A stretch of 39,022 nt of DNA from an uncultured Bacteroidota bacterium (GCA_902593165.1 CACJHI010000014.1:1-39022); one strand, 5' to 3'; shown: positions 1 to 7,960, counted from the stretch's first letter. Notes: generated by a model from the letters alone, not told the origin. A program made the numbers and translations.

Positions 1-3
1 TAA

Positions 4-705
4 TTAAGTTAATAATACGAATGCCATTATTATCATTAAGGCATTTTCAATAAAAGTTGCTTCAGTCATTGGAAGCTTTAGAGTTGTACCAAGACATGCA
101 CAGCTTATTGATTTTTTATTCAAAAGTGTTTGAGTTACACCTATGGTTGTAATACCAAGAACTATAATTGTTAATATTATTGCAAGCTCAACTTCAATTC
201 TTGTTAAAAGCATAATACCCAATAATATTTCTATAAAGGGATATATAATTCCATATAACGGTACTTTTTTTGCAAGCGGGTCATACATTCTAAATGAGAT
301 TGAAAACCCCTTGATATCAAGAATTTTAAAAAAGCTAAAAATAATATAGAATAGTCCCATAAAATCAAGCATTGCGTTAGTTGAATCCCAATTTTTGAAA
401 TTTAATAATAAGCTTGTAATTGATATATATGTAAGAATTATAAATAAAGGTTTAAGTTGTTTAATCTTACTTACTTTTATTGTCTCATTATTTTGACTAT
501 TTGCCGTTCTTGTTACTTTGTATTTTGGCGGCAAGGAATCGGATATTAATGAAAAGCTAATAGGGTTCTTGGAATGAACAATTGCTTCACCTTTAGTTAA
601 ATCTACATATGCTCTATCAACCCCATTTAGTGAGCTTAATTTATCTTCTACTGATAATTTACAACCATTACAAGTCATTCCAGATATTTTGAAGATGCTT
701 TTCAT
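4..705 (-). CDS. HMA-domain / MauE-like membrane fusion protein
   Basis: The 233-residue protein begins with a heavy-metal-associated domain (about residues 1-68) carrying the metal-binding GMTCNGC loop, with C12 and C15. After a linker come about four hydrophobic segments (residues 85-233) with a late SCACLG Cys pair, as in MauE/DoxX-type redox membrane proteins. The family link suggests copper or other soft-metal handling, or thiol-redox maturation at the inner membrane; the substrate is not shown by sequence. There is no signal peptide before the HMA domain, so that domain should be cytoplasmic. It is complete, with its stop at the window edge, and lies 29 bases from the divergent DUF1080 gene. 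The methylamine role of the name-giving MauE is unlikely because no mau genes are nearby. Confidence 0.75.
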   Translation of the reverse strand: MKSIFKISGMTCNGCKLSVEDKLSSLNGVDRAYVDLTKGEAIVHSKNPISFSLISDSLPPKYKVTRTANSQNNETIKVSKIKQLKPLFIILTYISITSLLLNFKNWDSTNAMLDFMGLFYIIFSFFKILDIKGFSISFRMYDPLAKKVPLYGIIYPFIEILLGIMLLTRIEVELAIILTIIVLGITTIGVTQTLLNKKSISCACLGTTLKLPMTEATFIENALMIIMAFVLLT

Positions 706-734
706 ACTATAAAATTACCTAAATTTATAATTAT

Positions 735-1364
735 ATGCCTGGAACAAGAACAATTCTAGTAATTCTTTCTCTATTCTTTATAGAGTCTTTTAGTGTCTAT
801 GATTTTACCTTACCTAATAATGAAAAAAATGAGTTAATTCAATTATTTAATGGAGTTGACTTATCTGGATGGATAATTCATGGAACTGAGAAGTGGTATG
901 TTGAAGATGGTGAGCTGGTTTGTGAAAATGGACCTGATAATCAATACGGTTATTTATCTACTTCTGAATATTATGATGATTTTATATTGACACTTGAATT
1001 TAAACAAGAGTCTAATGGAAATAGTGGAGTTTTCTTTAGATCGACTCTTGAAGGTGTAATAATTAACGGTTGGCAAGTGGAAATTGCACCTCCTGGATTT
1101 TCAACAGGTGGAATATATGAATCTTATGGGAGAGAGTGGCTTATCAAGCCTAATCCAAAAGATGAAAATTTAAATATTGGAGATTGGAATTCAATGAAAA
1201 TTATGGTTGATGGGGATGTTGTAAAGACTTGGTTAAATGGGACTGAGATGATAAGTCTTGAAGATGAATTAATAGGAAGAGGAAAGGGGTCTATTGCTCT
1301 TCAAATTCATGAAGGAGACGACGTAAAGGTAAGGTGGCGAAATATTGAATTAGAAAAACTGTAA
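735..1364 (+). CDS. Secreted DUF1080 (3-keto-disaccharide hydrolase-like) protein
   Basis: 209 residues: an N-terminal hydrophobic export signal (about 1-20) followed by a single DUF1080 domain, a concanavalin-like beta-sandwich. Family marks are LFNGVDLSGW near residue 38, GNSGVFFRS in the middle, WNSMKIMVDGD and the closing GSIALQIHEG with the KVRWRNIELEKL end. Characterised relatives hydrolyse 3-keto-glycosides; many others have no proven activity. It is probably periplasmic or surface-exposed. A Bor-like lipoprotein gene follows after 21 bases on the same strand, so the two may be co-transcribed. The substrate is not predictable from the sequence. Confidence 0.8.
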   Translation: MPGTRTILVILSLFFIESFSVYDFTLPNNEKNELIQLFNGVDLSGWIIHGTEKWYVEDGELVCENGPDNQYGYLSTSEYYDDFILTLEFKQESNGNSGVFFRSTLEGVIINGWQVEIAPPGFSTGGIYESYGREWLIKPNPKDENLNIGDWNSMKIMVDGDVVKTWLNGTEMISLEDELIGRGKGSIALQIHEGDDVKVRWRNIELEKL

Positions 1365-1385
1365 AGAAGTTTTTAAATTGTACAT

Positions 1386-1664
1386 ATGAGAAACTTAATG
1401 CTACTTACTTTTTGTTTATTTTTTCTGAATTCTTGTAGTGTTCATACTTTTACCTATGGAGATGGTCCAAAAGAGAATTTTAAAAAAACCGTAAAACAAA
1501 ACAATTATGTTGGAGGTTTTATTTCTGACGGCACTCCCAAATTAGAGGAGCTCAATAATCTAAAAGACTATAAACTAATTGTAAAACACACATTTTGGGA
1601 TGGTTTAATATCAGTTTTTTCATTTGGGTTATACACACCCACCACTATTATTATAATCATGTAA
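1386..1664 (+). CDS. Bor/Iss-like small lipoprotein
   Basis: 92 residues with a lipoprotein signal ending in LNSC (C17). The mature part matches the Bor layout as I know it: SVHTFTYGDG at the start, a short variable segment, then KHTFWDGLISVFSFGLYTPTTI at the end. Bor of phage lambda and its relatives are outer-membrane lipoproteins linked to serum survival. In free-living Bacteroidota they are common and their role is unknown. The gene lies 21 bases after the DUF1080 gene. There is no phage gene around it, so a prophage origin is not supported. Confidence 0.7.
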   Translation: MRNLMLLTFCLFFLNSCSVHTFTYGDGPKENFKKTVKQNNYVGGFISDGTPKLEELNNLKDYKLIVKHTFWDGLISVFSFGLYTPTTIIIIM

Positions 1665-1693
1665 TAATTAATTGAATTACAAGTAGTTATAAA

Positions 1694-2590
1694 TTAAACT
1701 TCAACTAAAAATTTATCTGAATTTTTATTGTTATTTGTAAAGTTAAAGTCTATCTTTCCCACAAAAACACCACTAGATCCAACTTGATTAATTATAACTT
1801 CTTCACCCAAATAATTATTTAAAATTAAAGGCTCTTTCAAAAGTGTATGAGTGTGTCCACCAATAATAAGATCAATATTTGATGTCAGCTTAGCAAGCAG
1901 AGTGTCACTAATCTTATCATTTTGATATTGATGACCTAAATGTGAGATGCAAATGACTAAATCACATCCTTTTTCATATTTGAGTTTTGTTGATATATCC
2001 TTTGCTATGTCTACTGGGTCATAATATTTAGTTTCACCATATAATAAAGGACTTACAAGTCCCCTAAGCTCAATGCCTAACCCAAAAACTCCAACCTTTA
2101 TTCCTCCCTTATTATAAATTTTGTATTTATCTGTAAGTCCTTCTAGTTCAGTATTAGTAAAATCATAATTTGAGGATATAAATTGAAAATCATTATTCAA
2201 AATATTCTTTTTGAAAGTTTTTAAACCAGCATCAAACTCATGATTACCAATAGTGGCTGCATTATAACCCATCTTTTTCATTAAATTAAGCTCTAATTCA
2301 CCCTGAAAGAAGTTAAAATAAGGTGTTCCCTGAAAAATATCACCTGCATCAAAGATCAATGTATTAGGATTGATAGTAATTAACTCTTTAAATAGACTAG
2401 CTCTTTTTGCAAATCCTCCTTTATTTGGATAAAGATTGTGATTTGAAGGGAATGGATCAATTTGACTATGAACATCGTTGGTATGAAGAATTGTAATCTT
2501 AAGATTTCTAGAATTTATATTGCATGAATTTAGGCCCATTACCGAAAGGGATGCAAGTCCAGAATTATATATGAACTTCCTTCTATTCAT
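1694..2590 (-). CDS. 5'-nucleotidase N-terminal (metallophosphoesterase) domain protein, Tat-type lipoprotein
   Basis: 298 residues. The N-terminus has a twin-arginine start (NRRKFI), a hydrophobic stretch and a lipobox LNSC at about residue 23, which suggests Tat export and lipid anchoring. The body is the calcineurin-like metal domain of UshA/5'-nucleotidases: HTNDVHSQ (D39, H41), FDAGD (D84), IGNHEFD (N116, H117), ISHLGH and GGHTHT. The substrate-binding C-terminal domain is missing here and is encoded by the gene just upstream on the same strand, with an 8-base overlap. It probably dephosphorylates nucleotides or related phosphoesters in the periplasm together with that partner. Confidence 0.85.
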   Translation of the reverse strand: MNRRKFIYNSGLASLSVMGLNSCNINSRNLKITILHTNDVHSQIDPFPSNHNLYPNKGGFAKRASLFKELITINPNTLIFDAGDIFQGTPYFNFFQGELELNLMKKMGYNAATIGNHEFDAGLKTFKKNILNNDFQFISSNYDFTNTELEGLTDKYKIYNKGGIKVGVFGLGIELRGLVSPLLYGETKYYDPVDIAKDISTKLKYEKGCDLVICISHLGHQYQNDKISDTLLAKLTSNIDLIIGGHTHTLLKEPLILNNYLGEEVIINQVGSSGVFVGKIDFNFTNNNKNSDKFLVEV

Positions 2591-3323
2591 TTCTTATAAA
2601 ACGATTATCAATTTTTGATGAAAGATATAAGTTAGACTTTGTATAATCAATAAATGCATCTCTAAGAGAATAGCCAATCCTGTATACCTTAGTATTTTTA
2701 TTAAAGAAAAACATGTTATCACCACCAGTTAACAAATAATCATTTGTTGCTATATAGTATTTATTTGTTGGGATAATAAGGCTGTTTTGAACTAAGACCT
2801 CATTTCCATTAATTGTTAACCCGGAAAATGGATGAGGTGTTGTTTCGTTCTTGAGAAAAGATACTATTTCAGGGAGGTGCTCCCCATCCATTTCAACAAT
2901 AACAATTTCATTTTCAAATGGGAGTATTTTATATGCATCAGTTAGCTTGACTTCACCTTTAGGTAGAGATGCTCTAATTCCTCCATGATTTTGAATTACA
3001 AAGTCAATATTTTTGTTTTCGTGATATTTAAAGACAGAATCAGATTGAATAAATATTACGTCAGCAATTAAGTTCCCTAGAGTTGAATTGAACCTCTCAT
3101 AGCTAAAATCTCCTTTAGTATATAAGCGGTCAGAGAATCCTATAACATTGTCAAGGTTAGCGTCAATTGAGTCTTTATAGATACTAATTACATCCGATAT
3201 CATTCTACTTTCTTGACCAGTTAACTCAATTCTTGAATAGGATATAGAATCTATGTTGAGGTCACTACAACCTATTATATAAAATGAACAACAAACAAAT
3301 ATTATTTTAAAAAATTTTTTCAA
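2583..3323 (-). CDS. 5'-nucleotidase C-terminal domain lipoprotein
   Basis: 246 residues: lipoprotein signal (lipobox IIGC, C19) followed by the 5'-nucleotidase C-terminal domain, with the adenosine-binding motif IQNHGGIRASLPKGEV, then LPFENEIVIVEM and TNDYLLTGGDNMF. These motifs hold the base and position the substrate in full-length enzymes. It is the first gene of the pair and overlaps the metal-domain gene by 8 bases, so the domain order on the DNA is reversed compared with single-chain UshA-type enzymes. The two products should form a complete periplasmic enzyme. There is no sign of a frameshift: each half has its own signal peptide. Confidence 0.85.
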   Translation of the reverse strand: MKKFFKIIFVCCSFYIIGCSDLNIDSISYSRIELTGQESRMISDVISIYKDSIDANLDNVIGFSDRLYTKGDFSYERFNSTLGNLIADVIFIQSDSVFKYHENKNIDFVIQNHGGIRASLPKGEVKLTDAYKILPFENEIVIVEMDGEHLPEIVSFLKNETTPHPFSGLTINGNEVLVQNSLIIPTNKYYIATNDYLLTGGDNMFFFNKNTKVYRIGYSLRDAFIDYTKSNLYLSSKIDNRFIRNE

Positions 3324-3327
3324 AAAA

Positions 3328-3414
3328 CTAGGGATGTTTTGAAAATAGGATTAATAATCCAGCAAGCATTAGTACAAAAACTATAAATCCAATGAAGAAA
3401 ATTAAAGATTCCAT
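3328..3414 (-). CDS. 28-residue single-TM microprotein (tentative)
   Basis: A 28-codon frame from an ATG to a TAG, ending 4 bases before the 5'-nucleotidase C-domain gene starts on the same strand. The product has a short MES start, one hydrophobic helix (about residues 4-24) and a short KHP end, so it would sit in the inner membrane. The tight spacing to the next gene is the main support. I recognise no family. It could be a chance frame in AT-rich DNA. Confidence 0.35.
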   Translation of the reverse strand: MESLIFFIGFIVFVLMLAGLLILFSKHP

Positions 3415-3477
3415 ACTTTAATTTACAGAATTTTTATGAATTTTCAATAGATTTAATTATACTTAAGATTCAATAGT

Positions 3478-3564
3478 ATGAATGAAACTGAATTCTTCAG
3501 AATAATTTTCACAATTATATTTGTCGTATTAGCTCTAAGATTTTTGTTAAAAAAAAGAAGATAG
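3478..3564 (+). CDS. 28-residue single-TM microprotein (tentative)
   Basis: A 28-codon frame encoding an acidic start (MNETEFF), one hydrophobic helix and a strongly basic tail (LLKKRR), a good positive-inside membrane anchor. It lies between two divergent units, 58 bases before the secreted-paralog gene. The charge layout is better than expected from random AT-rich DNA, but there is no homology that I recognise and no ribosome-binding evidence. Confidence 0.35.
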   Translation: MNETEFFRIIFTIIFVVLALRFLLKKRR

Positions 3565-3622
3565 GCAAATACTTTTCTGCTTATATATTGATTAAATTAG
3601 AGGATAACTTTAAATCAAAATT

Positions 3623-4354
3623 ATGAAAACAAGAATTTTTATGTTAGTAGCATTATTTGTTACTACCATGGGATTTTCTCAAAGAAATCCAAACAATACT
3701 TACATGTCCACTTTTACATATAAGGCAAAAGCTGGAATGGTAGATAAATTTGAAAAAGCTGCCGAGAAAAAAACAAAAATGTTTAATAAAGAGGAGGGAA
3801 GCATAATATTTACTTACAGAATATTAACTGGAAATAATAGTGGGGCATATGAAAGATATCTAGTTCGTCAATCTAATAAAAGCTATGATATGGATCGATC
3901 TGAAGAACTTGAATATTGGGAAAAAAATGTTGCACCTTATGCTGATCCAATTGGTGGTCAAGCTAGATGGATGTATGAAGAATGGGCTTCAATAGGCGAC
4001 CAGACTGAGCCACCCAAATATCTTCATAAAACTATTATGTTTTATAAGCCAGGCATGAGAGGTCATGTTGCTAGAAGCATATATCGTTCAGGTAAAGTTC
4101 TTGAAAAAAGAAATCCTAATGCTTTTAGAAGAGTGTTTAGCCCAGTATCAGGAGGTGGTCTAAATGTTTTAGTAGTTTTTTCTGGTTTTGATGAATTTGG
4201 AGCAGAGTGGGGTGATATGGAAACAACTTGGGAAGAAGATTATAATGAAATGTTTGGTTGGGAGCAATATTCCAATGACCAAAAAATGAGAGATAAGAGT
4301 TTGAGAGAATGGAATGGGATTTCAAGAACTACTATTGAAAAAGTTGATTGGTAA
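3623..4354 (+). CDS. Secreted two-repeat alpha/beta-barrel-like protein, paralog 1
   Basis: 243 residues with a Sec signal (cleavage near GFSQ, residue 20). The mature part looks like two ~100-residue halves, each starting with a beta strand followed by an amphipathic helix (first half: MVDKFEKAAEKKTKMFN, then FTYRILTG). This resembles the dimeric alpha/beta-barrel (ABM/Dabb) fold, but the function is unknown. It is clearly related to the tandem genes at 14852-15607 and 15618-16367: all share an F-x-KA-x(2)-KT motif, ILTG/ILSG, YW-x-KNV/TV, and a late YNEMFG-x(2)-SY/QY segment. It is monocistronic, closed by a strong terminator at 4374-4401. Aromatic and charged residues are abundant, and there are no cysteines in the mature chain. 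Confidence 0.7.
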   Translation: MKTRIFMLVALFVTTMGFSQRNPNNTYMSTFTYKAKAGMVDKFEKAAEKKTKMFNKEEGSIIFTYRILTGNNSGAYERYLVRQSNKSYDMDRSEELEYWEKNVAPYADPIGGQARWMYEEWASIGDQTEPPKYLHKTIMFYKPGMRGHVARSIYRSGKVLEKRNPNAFRRVFSPVSGGGLNVLVVFSGFDEFGAEWGDMETTWEEDYNEMFGWEQYSNDQKMRDKSLREWNGISRTTIEKVDW

Positions 4355-4373
4355 TATTTAAATTATAATTATG

Positions 4374-4401
4374 AAAAAGGCTCCCATAAGGAGCCTTTTT
4401 T
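4374..4401 (+). terminator. Rho-independent terminator after secreted paralog 1
   Basis: Perfect 6-bp GC stem ggctcc/ggagcc (4379-4384 with 4390-4395), a 5-base loop, flanking A-run and a 6-T run. It lies 20 bases after the stop at 4354. Confidence 0.9.
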
Positions 4402-4413
4402 ATTGTAGTAAAG

Positions 4414-4435
4414 AAAGAGCCCGGTTGGGCCCTTT
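4414..4435 (-). terminator. Terminator hairpin after FAS1 gene
   Basis: Stem aagagccc/gggccctt (4415-4422 with 4427-4434) around a ggtt loop. One pair fits only as a G-U wobble in RNA read leftward, which supports use by the minus-strand FAS1 gene ending at 4461. The following T-run is short. Confidence 0.65.
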
Positions 4436-4460
4436 CACCAAACAAAATAATTAAAATCAA

Positions 4461-4967
4461 TTATTCTGGAAGCACTACATTATCAATTGCGTGAATTACT
4501 CCATTTGAAGTTTCAACATCTGCAATAACAACTTTTGCTTTATTACCTTGAGTATCTTTTACGTATACGTTGCCTTCCCATAATTTTAGAGTTAGCTCAT
4601 TACCTTGTAAAGTCTTAACAGAAAACTGTCCACCATTATCGTTTATAGCTTTTACGACATCACCTGCCATAAATTGTCCAGCAACGACATGATACTTTAG
4701 AATAGATTGTAAAGTTGCTTTATTTTCAGGCTTTAAAAGTGTTCCTAAAGTACCTTCAGGTAACTTGTTAAAACCATCGTTAGTTGGGGCAAAAACTGTA
4801 AATGGACCTTCTGATGAAAGTGCATCTACTAATTCACCTGCTTGTACAGCTGCAACTAAAGTTGAAAAACTATCATTTGAAACAGCAGTTTCAACGATAT
4901 TCATATCATTAACATTAGATGATAGCACAAGACTTAAAATCGAATATTTAAGAAAATTAATTAACAT
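4461..4967 (-). CDS. Fasciclin (FAS1) domain exported protein
   Basis: 168 residues: a short hydrophobic N-terminal signal (1-17) and one FAS1 domain. The H1 region is VVxAA-like followed by GPFTVFAPTNDGFNKLP (about residues 55-72); the YHVVAGQ segment is central; the H2 region ends in NGVIHAIDNVVLPE. FAS1 domains mediate adhesion or ligand binding outside the cell; Bacteroidota often carry such single-domain versions. It is transcribed alone, with a leftward hairpin just after it, and divergently from the lipoprotein gene at 5096. No catalytic role is expected. Confidence 0.9.
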   Translation of the reverse strand: MLINFLKYSILSLVLSSNVNDMNIVETAVSNDSFSTLVAAVQAGELVDALSSEGPFTVFAPTNDGFNKLPEGTLGTLLKPENKATLQSILKYHVVAGQFMAGDVVKAINDNGGQFSVKTLQGNELTLKLWEGNVYVKDTQGNKAKVVIADVETSNGVIHAIDNVVLPE

Positions 4968-5095
4968 ACTTTTACTTAATTAAAATGAGCGACAAAAATT
5001 TAATTTTAATTCAAATATCAAAAAGATATACATCTGTTTAACTTTTATTTAATAAATGTTTTAACATAATTTTAAATATCATATATTGATTATCA

Positions 5096-6073
5096 ATGAC
5101 ATACACTATTAGGCTTTTTATCTGTTTTGTTTTTTTCTTTTTATTATCATGTAATAAAGAAGAGGAAAAAAAAGATGTTGTTTTAGAGTCTGAAGAGTTT
5201 ACTGAATTAGGAAGTGATGGTCCTTATCTTTATGGTGAAACTTACCAAGGTAGAAAAGGATACACTACATATTATCCTGGAAATATTCCAGTTATACTAA
5301 GTATTCCCCATGGAGGTGATATTTCTCCATCTGAGATTTCAAATAGAACATATGGTGTTACTGTTACTGATTCAAATACTATTGAGTTGGGTATTGCAAT
5401 TAGAAACTATTTTTATTCTAATCATAATATCAGACCTTATGTCATAATTAATAATCTCAAAAGAACGAAACTAGATGCAAATAGAGATAAAGTTGAAGCA
5501 GCACAAAATAACATCTATGCTGAAAGAGCATTTGATGAATTTCATTTTTATATAGAAAAAGCAAGAGAGGATATAATATCAAAATTTAGCACAGGCATCT
5601 TATTTGATATCCACGGTCATGGAATTAATCCAGATGGTTTCAATGACTTAAGGACTTGGATTGGCTACCTGTTAACTGCAGATGAATTAGATAACTCTGA
5701 CGATTATATTGATCAAAACATATCTATAAATGATGTCAGTATATATAGTCTATTAAACTCTTCAGGTCAAACTTTGTCAGAATTACTTAGTGGTCCAAAT
5801 AGTCTTGGAGCATTATTTGAAAATAATAATTATACAGCTTTGCCTAGTCCAGAAAGCAGAAGTCCTGAGGGAATGAGATATTTTAGCGGTGGATATAATA
5901 CATTTAGATATGGAACTAACAGAGAATTTAATTTTAGCTCAATCCAACTTGAATTCCCTTTTCAAGGTTTAAGAGATACACCTCAGTCTAGAACTCAATT
6001 CTCATCTATATTTGTTGACCTAGTTCATGAATATTTTCTTATCCATCTTAATATAGATCTTTTCTCCTTATGA
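5096..6073 (+). CDS. N-formylglutamate amidohydrolase-like lipoprotein
   Basis: 325 residues with a lipobox LLSC (C19). The body has FGase-type marks: SIPHGGD (H72), LKRTKLDANR (residues 121-130) and FDIHGHG (D171, H173, H175), which are the expected metal and substrate positions of the N-formylglutamate amidohydrolase fold. Classical HutG works in the cytoplasm on histidine breakdown products. A lipid-anchored form outside the cytoplasm points to another amide or peptide-like substrate. No hut genes are nearby. MarC follows after 22 bases with its own probable -7 box. Confidence 0.75.
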   Translation: MTYTIRLFICFVFFFLLSCNKEEEKKDVVLESEEFTELGSDGPYLYGETYQGRKGYTTYYPGNIPVILSIPHGGDISPSEISNRTYGVTVTDSNTIELGIAIRNYFYSNHNIRPYVIINNLKRTKLDANRDKVEAAQNNIYAERAFDEFHFYIEKAREDIISKFSTGILFDIHGHGINPDGFNDLRTWIGYLLTADELDNSDDYIDQNISINDVSIYSLLNSSGQTLSELLSGPNSLGALFENNNYTALPSPESRSPEGMRYFSGGYNTFRYGTNREFNFSSIQLEFPFQGLRDTPQSRTQFSSIFVDLVHEYFLIHLNIDLFSL

Positions 6074-6074
6074 T

Positions 6075-6082
6075 TATATTTG
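6075..6082 (+). promoter_or_regulatory. Possible Bacteroidota -7 box for marC
   Basis: Exact TATATTTG (consensus TAnnTTTG) ending 13 bases before the marC ATG at 6096. No clear TTTG -33 element is visible at the usual distance, so the call rests on the -7 box and its position. Confidence 0.35.
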
Positions 6083-6095
6083 CAAAAAAAAACCA

Positions 6096-6662
6096 ATGGA
6101 CTATAAAGAGATATTTACTGCTAGTATGATTCTGTTCGCTGTAATTGATATTATAGGGGCAACTCCAATTGTAATATCACTTAGAGAGAAAGTAGGAAAA
6201 ATTCAATCAGAGAAAGCCACCCTTGTAGCTATGGCAATTATGATTGGTTTTCTTTTTGTCGGGGAGGAAATATTAAATTTAATTGGCATTGATATAAATT
6301 CGTTTGCAGTTGCGGGTGCTATAGTTATTTTCTTTATAGCACTAGAGATGGTTCTTGGTGTGACGATCTTTCAAGGTGAGGAGCCAGAAACTGCTTCTAT
6401 TGTTCCTATTGCTTTTCCAATAATTGCAGGTGCCGGTACTTTAACAACCTTACTATCCTTGAGAGCAGAATACCAATTAATCAATGTTATTATTGCTATT
6501 ATAATAAATTCCTTATTTGTCTACATAATACTCAAATCATCAAATACAATTGAAAAAATTCTCGGTAAAAATGGGATTGGAATAATTAGAAGAGTTTTTG
6601 GAATTATCCTTTTATCAATCTCTGTTAAGCTTTTTTCAACAAATATTAGCCTAATTGTTTGA
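6096..6662 (+). CDS. MarC family integral membrane protein
   Basis: 188 residues with six predicted hydrophobic segments and no signal peptide. It matches the MarC/UPF0056 family in length and in the AVIDIIGATPI start (usual form: VDPIGAPPI), the middle VPIAFPIIAGAGTLTTLL segment and the RRVFGIILLSISV end. The family's function is not settled; the old link to multiple antibiotic resistance was not confirmed. Its TGA stop overlaps the ATG of the next gene (TGATG), so the two are translationally coupled. Confidence 0.88.
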   Translation: MDYKEIFTASMILFAVIDIIGATPIVISLREKVGKIQSEKATLVAMAIMIGFLFVGEEILNLIGIDINSFAVAGAIVIFFIALEMVLGVTIFQGEEPETASIVPIAFPIIAGAGTLTTLLSLRAEYQLINVIIAIIINSLFVYIILKSSNTIEKILGKNGIGIIRRVFGIILLSISVKLFSTNISLIV

Positions 6663-7036
6663 TGAAGTATTTTAAGCTTTTTACAATATATTTTATGTCA
6701 ATTGCTTATACATATGTTGGTTTTAGACACTTTATTGATCCAGATTTTTTTTTGGCAATAATGCCAAACTATCTTTCAATGCATTTATTTTTTGTATACT
6801 TAACTGGGATAATGGAATTTGTCTTTGGTATTTTATTAGCCTTTAAGAAGACTAGAACATTTGCTTCATATGGAATCATTGTATTACTAATATCTGTATT
6901 CCCTGCAAATTTACATTTAGTTGAAAGTGAGTTGTCCCAGTCAATTTTAGATGTTACAAAAGAACAAACTATTATAAGACTTCCATTCCAAGGCTTATTT
7001 CTTCTTCTAGCATATTGGCACTCAAAAAATAATTAA
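6662..7036 (+). CDS. DoxX-like four-helix membrane protein
   Basis: 124 residues, four hydrophobic segments, with the FRHFIDPDFF start and the GIMEFVFGILL helix typical of small DoxX-like membrane proteins. I chose the ATG at 6662, which overlaps the marC stop by one base; a TTG one codon earlier is less likely. DoxX relatives are linked to thiol and quinone redox systems, but no specific role can be assigned. It is second in a marC operon and is followed by a 46-residue gene after 8 bases. Confidence 0.7.
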   Translation: MKYFKLFTIYFMSIAYTYVGFRHFIDPDFFLAIMPNYLSMHLFFVYLTGIMEFVFGILLAFKKTRTFASYGIIVLLISVFPANLHLVESELSQSILDVTKEQTIIRLPFQGLFLLLAYWHSKNN

Positions 7037-7044
7037 TTTTGAGT

Positions 7045-7185
7045 ATGAACAGTTTCTTTAAATGGCACGATAAGATGATATGGAAAATTTCAAAAGAATT
7101 TAACTTAAGTAAATATCAGGTGCTAATACTAACTTGGCTTGAGGGAATTCTTATTGGTGTAATACTCTGCAAGTTTATATTTTAA
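7045..7185 (+). CDS. 46-residue small membrane-anchored protein
   Basis: A 46-codon frame with ATG start, 8 bases after the DoxX-like gene. The product has a basic, amphipathic first half (KWHDKMIWKISKEFN) and a C-terminal hydrophobic helix (about residues 28-46). It ends 11 bases inside the 3' end of the convergent dapF. Operon-like spacing and a sensible membrane layout support it. The family is unknown to me. Confidence 0.5.
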   Translation: MNSFFKWHDKMIWKISKEFNLSKYQVLILTWLEGILIGVILCKFIF

Positions 7186-7960
7186 CTTCAATAAATCCTT
7201 CAAAGACTAGCTTTGCAGGACCAGTTATACTAATTTCTTTATAACCCTTTTCAGAAGAATTAAATTGAACATTTAAATCACCTCCTTTACAATGCATTGT
7301 AATATTCCTGCTATTTGTCTTTCCAAGGAAATTCATGCATATTGCAGATGCTGTGGAACCAGTTCCACATGCTAGTGTTTCATTTTCAACTCCTCTTTCA
7401 TATGTTCTAATTTTAAACTGATTATCAGAAATCTTTTCAACAAAATTTACATTAACACCTTCTTCTTTATAAAAATCATTGTATCTAATCAATCTCCCTT
7501 CATTATTAACATCTAACTTATCAGTATCATTCTTTTCAACTACAAGATGAGGTGACCCAGTATCAAGCCATGTACCGTATGAATTACTTACGATATCAGA
7601 GTTTACCTTCATTTCCATTTTAATAAGTCCGTTGTCTAATATTTCGGCATTATGAATACCATCAAAGGCATGAAATACTGTGTTTTTACTAATAATATCT
7701 TTATTGTATGCAAATAAAACAGCACATCTCGAACCATTTCCACATAATGATCCTAAATTTCCATCAGAAGTATAGTGAAGAATTTCAAAGTCAGAGTTAC
7801 TAGATTCCTTTAAAATGATTAAGCCATCTCCTCCAATTCCAAAATGTCTATTACACAAGTAGCTTATTAACGACTTATTATCACTAATTAGATTTTCTCT
7901 GTCGTCAATTAAGATAAAGTCATTTCCTGCACCATTATATTTACTGAAATTAATTTTCAT
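7175..7960 (-). CDS. dapF: Diaminopimelate epimerase
   Basis: 261 residues, normal length for DapF. It interconverts LL- and meso-diaminopimelate without a cofactor, the last step before meso-DAP enters lysine and peptidoglycan synthesis; it is cytoplasmic. Both active-site cysteines are present: C73 in LCGNGSRCA and C198 in ACGTGSTAS. The N-terminus has the expected FSKYNGAGNDFILID. It is transcribed alone, with a TAGATTTG -7 box 7 bases before the start. The 3' end overlaps the convergent 46-residue gene by 11 bases. Confidence 0.97.
   Translation of the reverse strand: MKINFSKYNGAGNDFILIDDRENLISDNKSLISYLCNRHFGIGGDGLIILKESSNSDFEILHYTSDGNLGSLCGNGSRCAVLFAYNKDIISKNTVFHAFDGIHNAEILDNGLIKMEMKVNSDIVSNSYGTWLDTGSPHLVVEKNDTDKLDVNNEGRLIRYNDFYKEEGVNVNFVEKISDNQFKIRTYERGVENETLACGTGSTASAICMNFLGKTNSRNITMHCKGGDLNVQFNSSEKGYKEISITGPAKLVFEGFIEVKI

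Noticed and set aside
1386-1664. Prophage remnant suggested by a Bor-like gene
   Set aside because: No phage structural, integrase or lysis genes nearby; Bor-like lipoproteins are common in Bacteroidota chromosomes.
1694-3323. Single 5'-nucleotidase gene broken by a frameshift
   Set aside because: The domain order is reversed and each half has its own signal peptide, so it is a true split.
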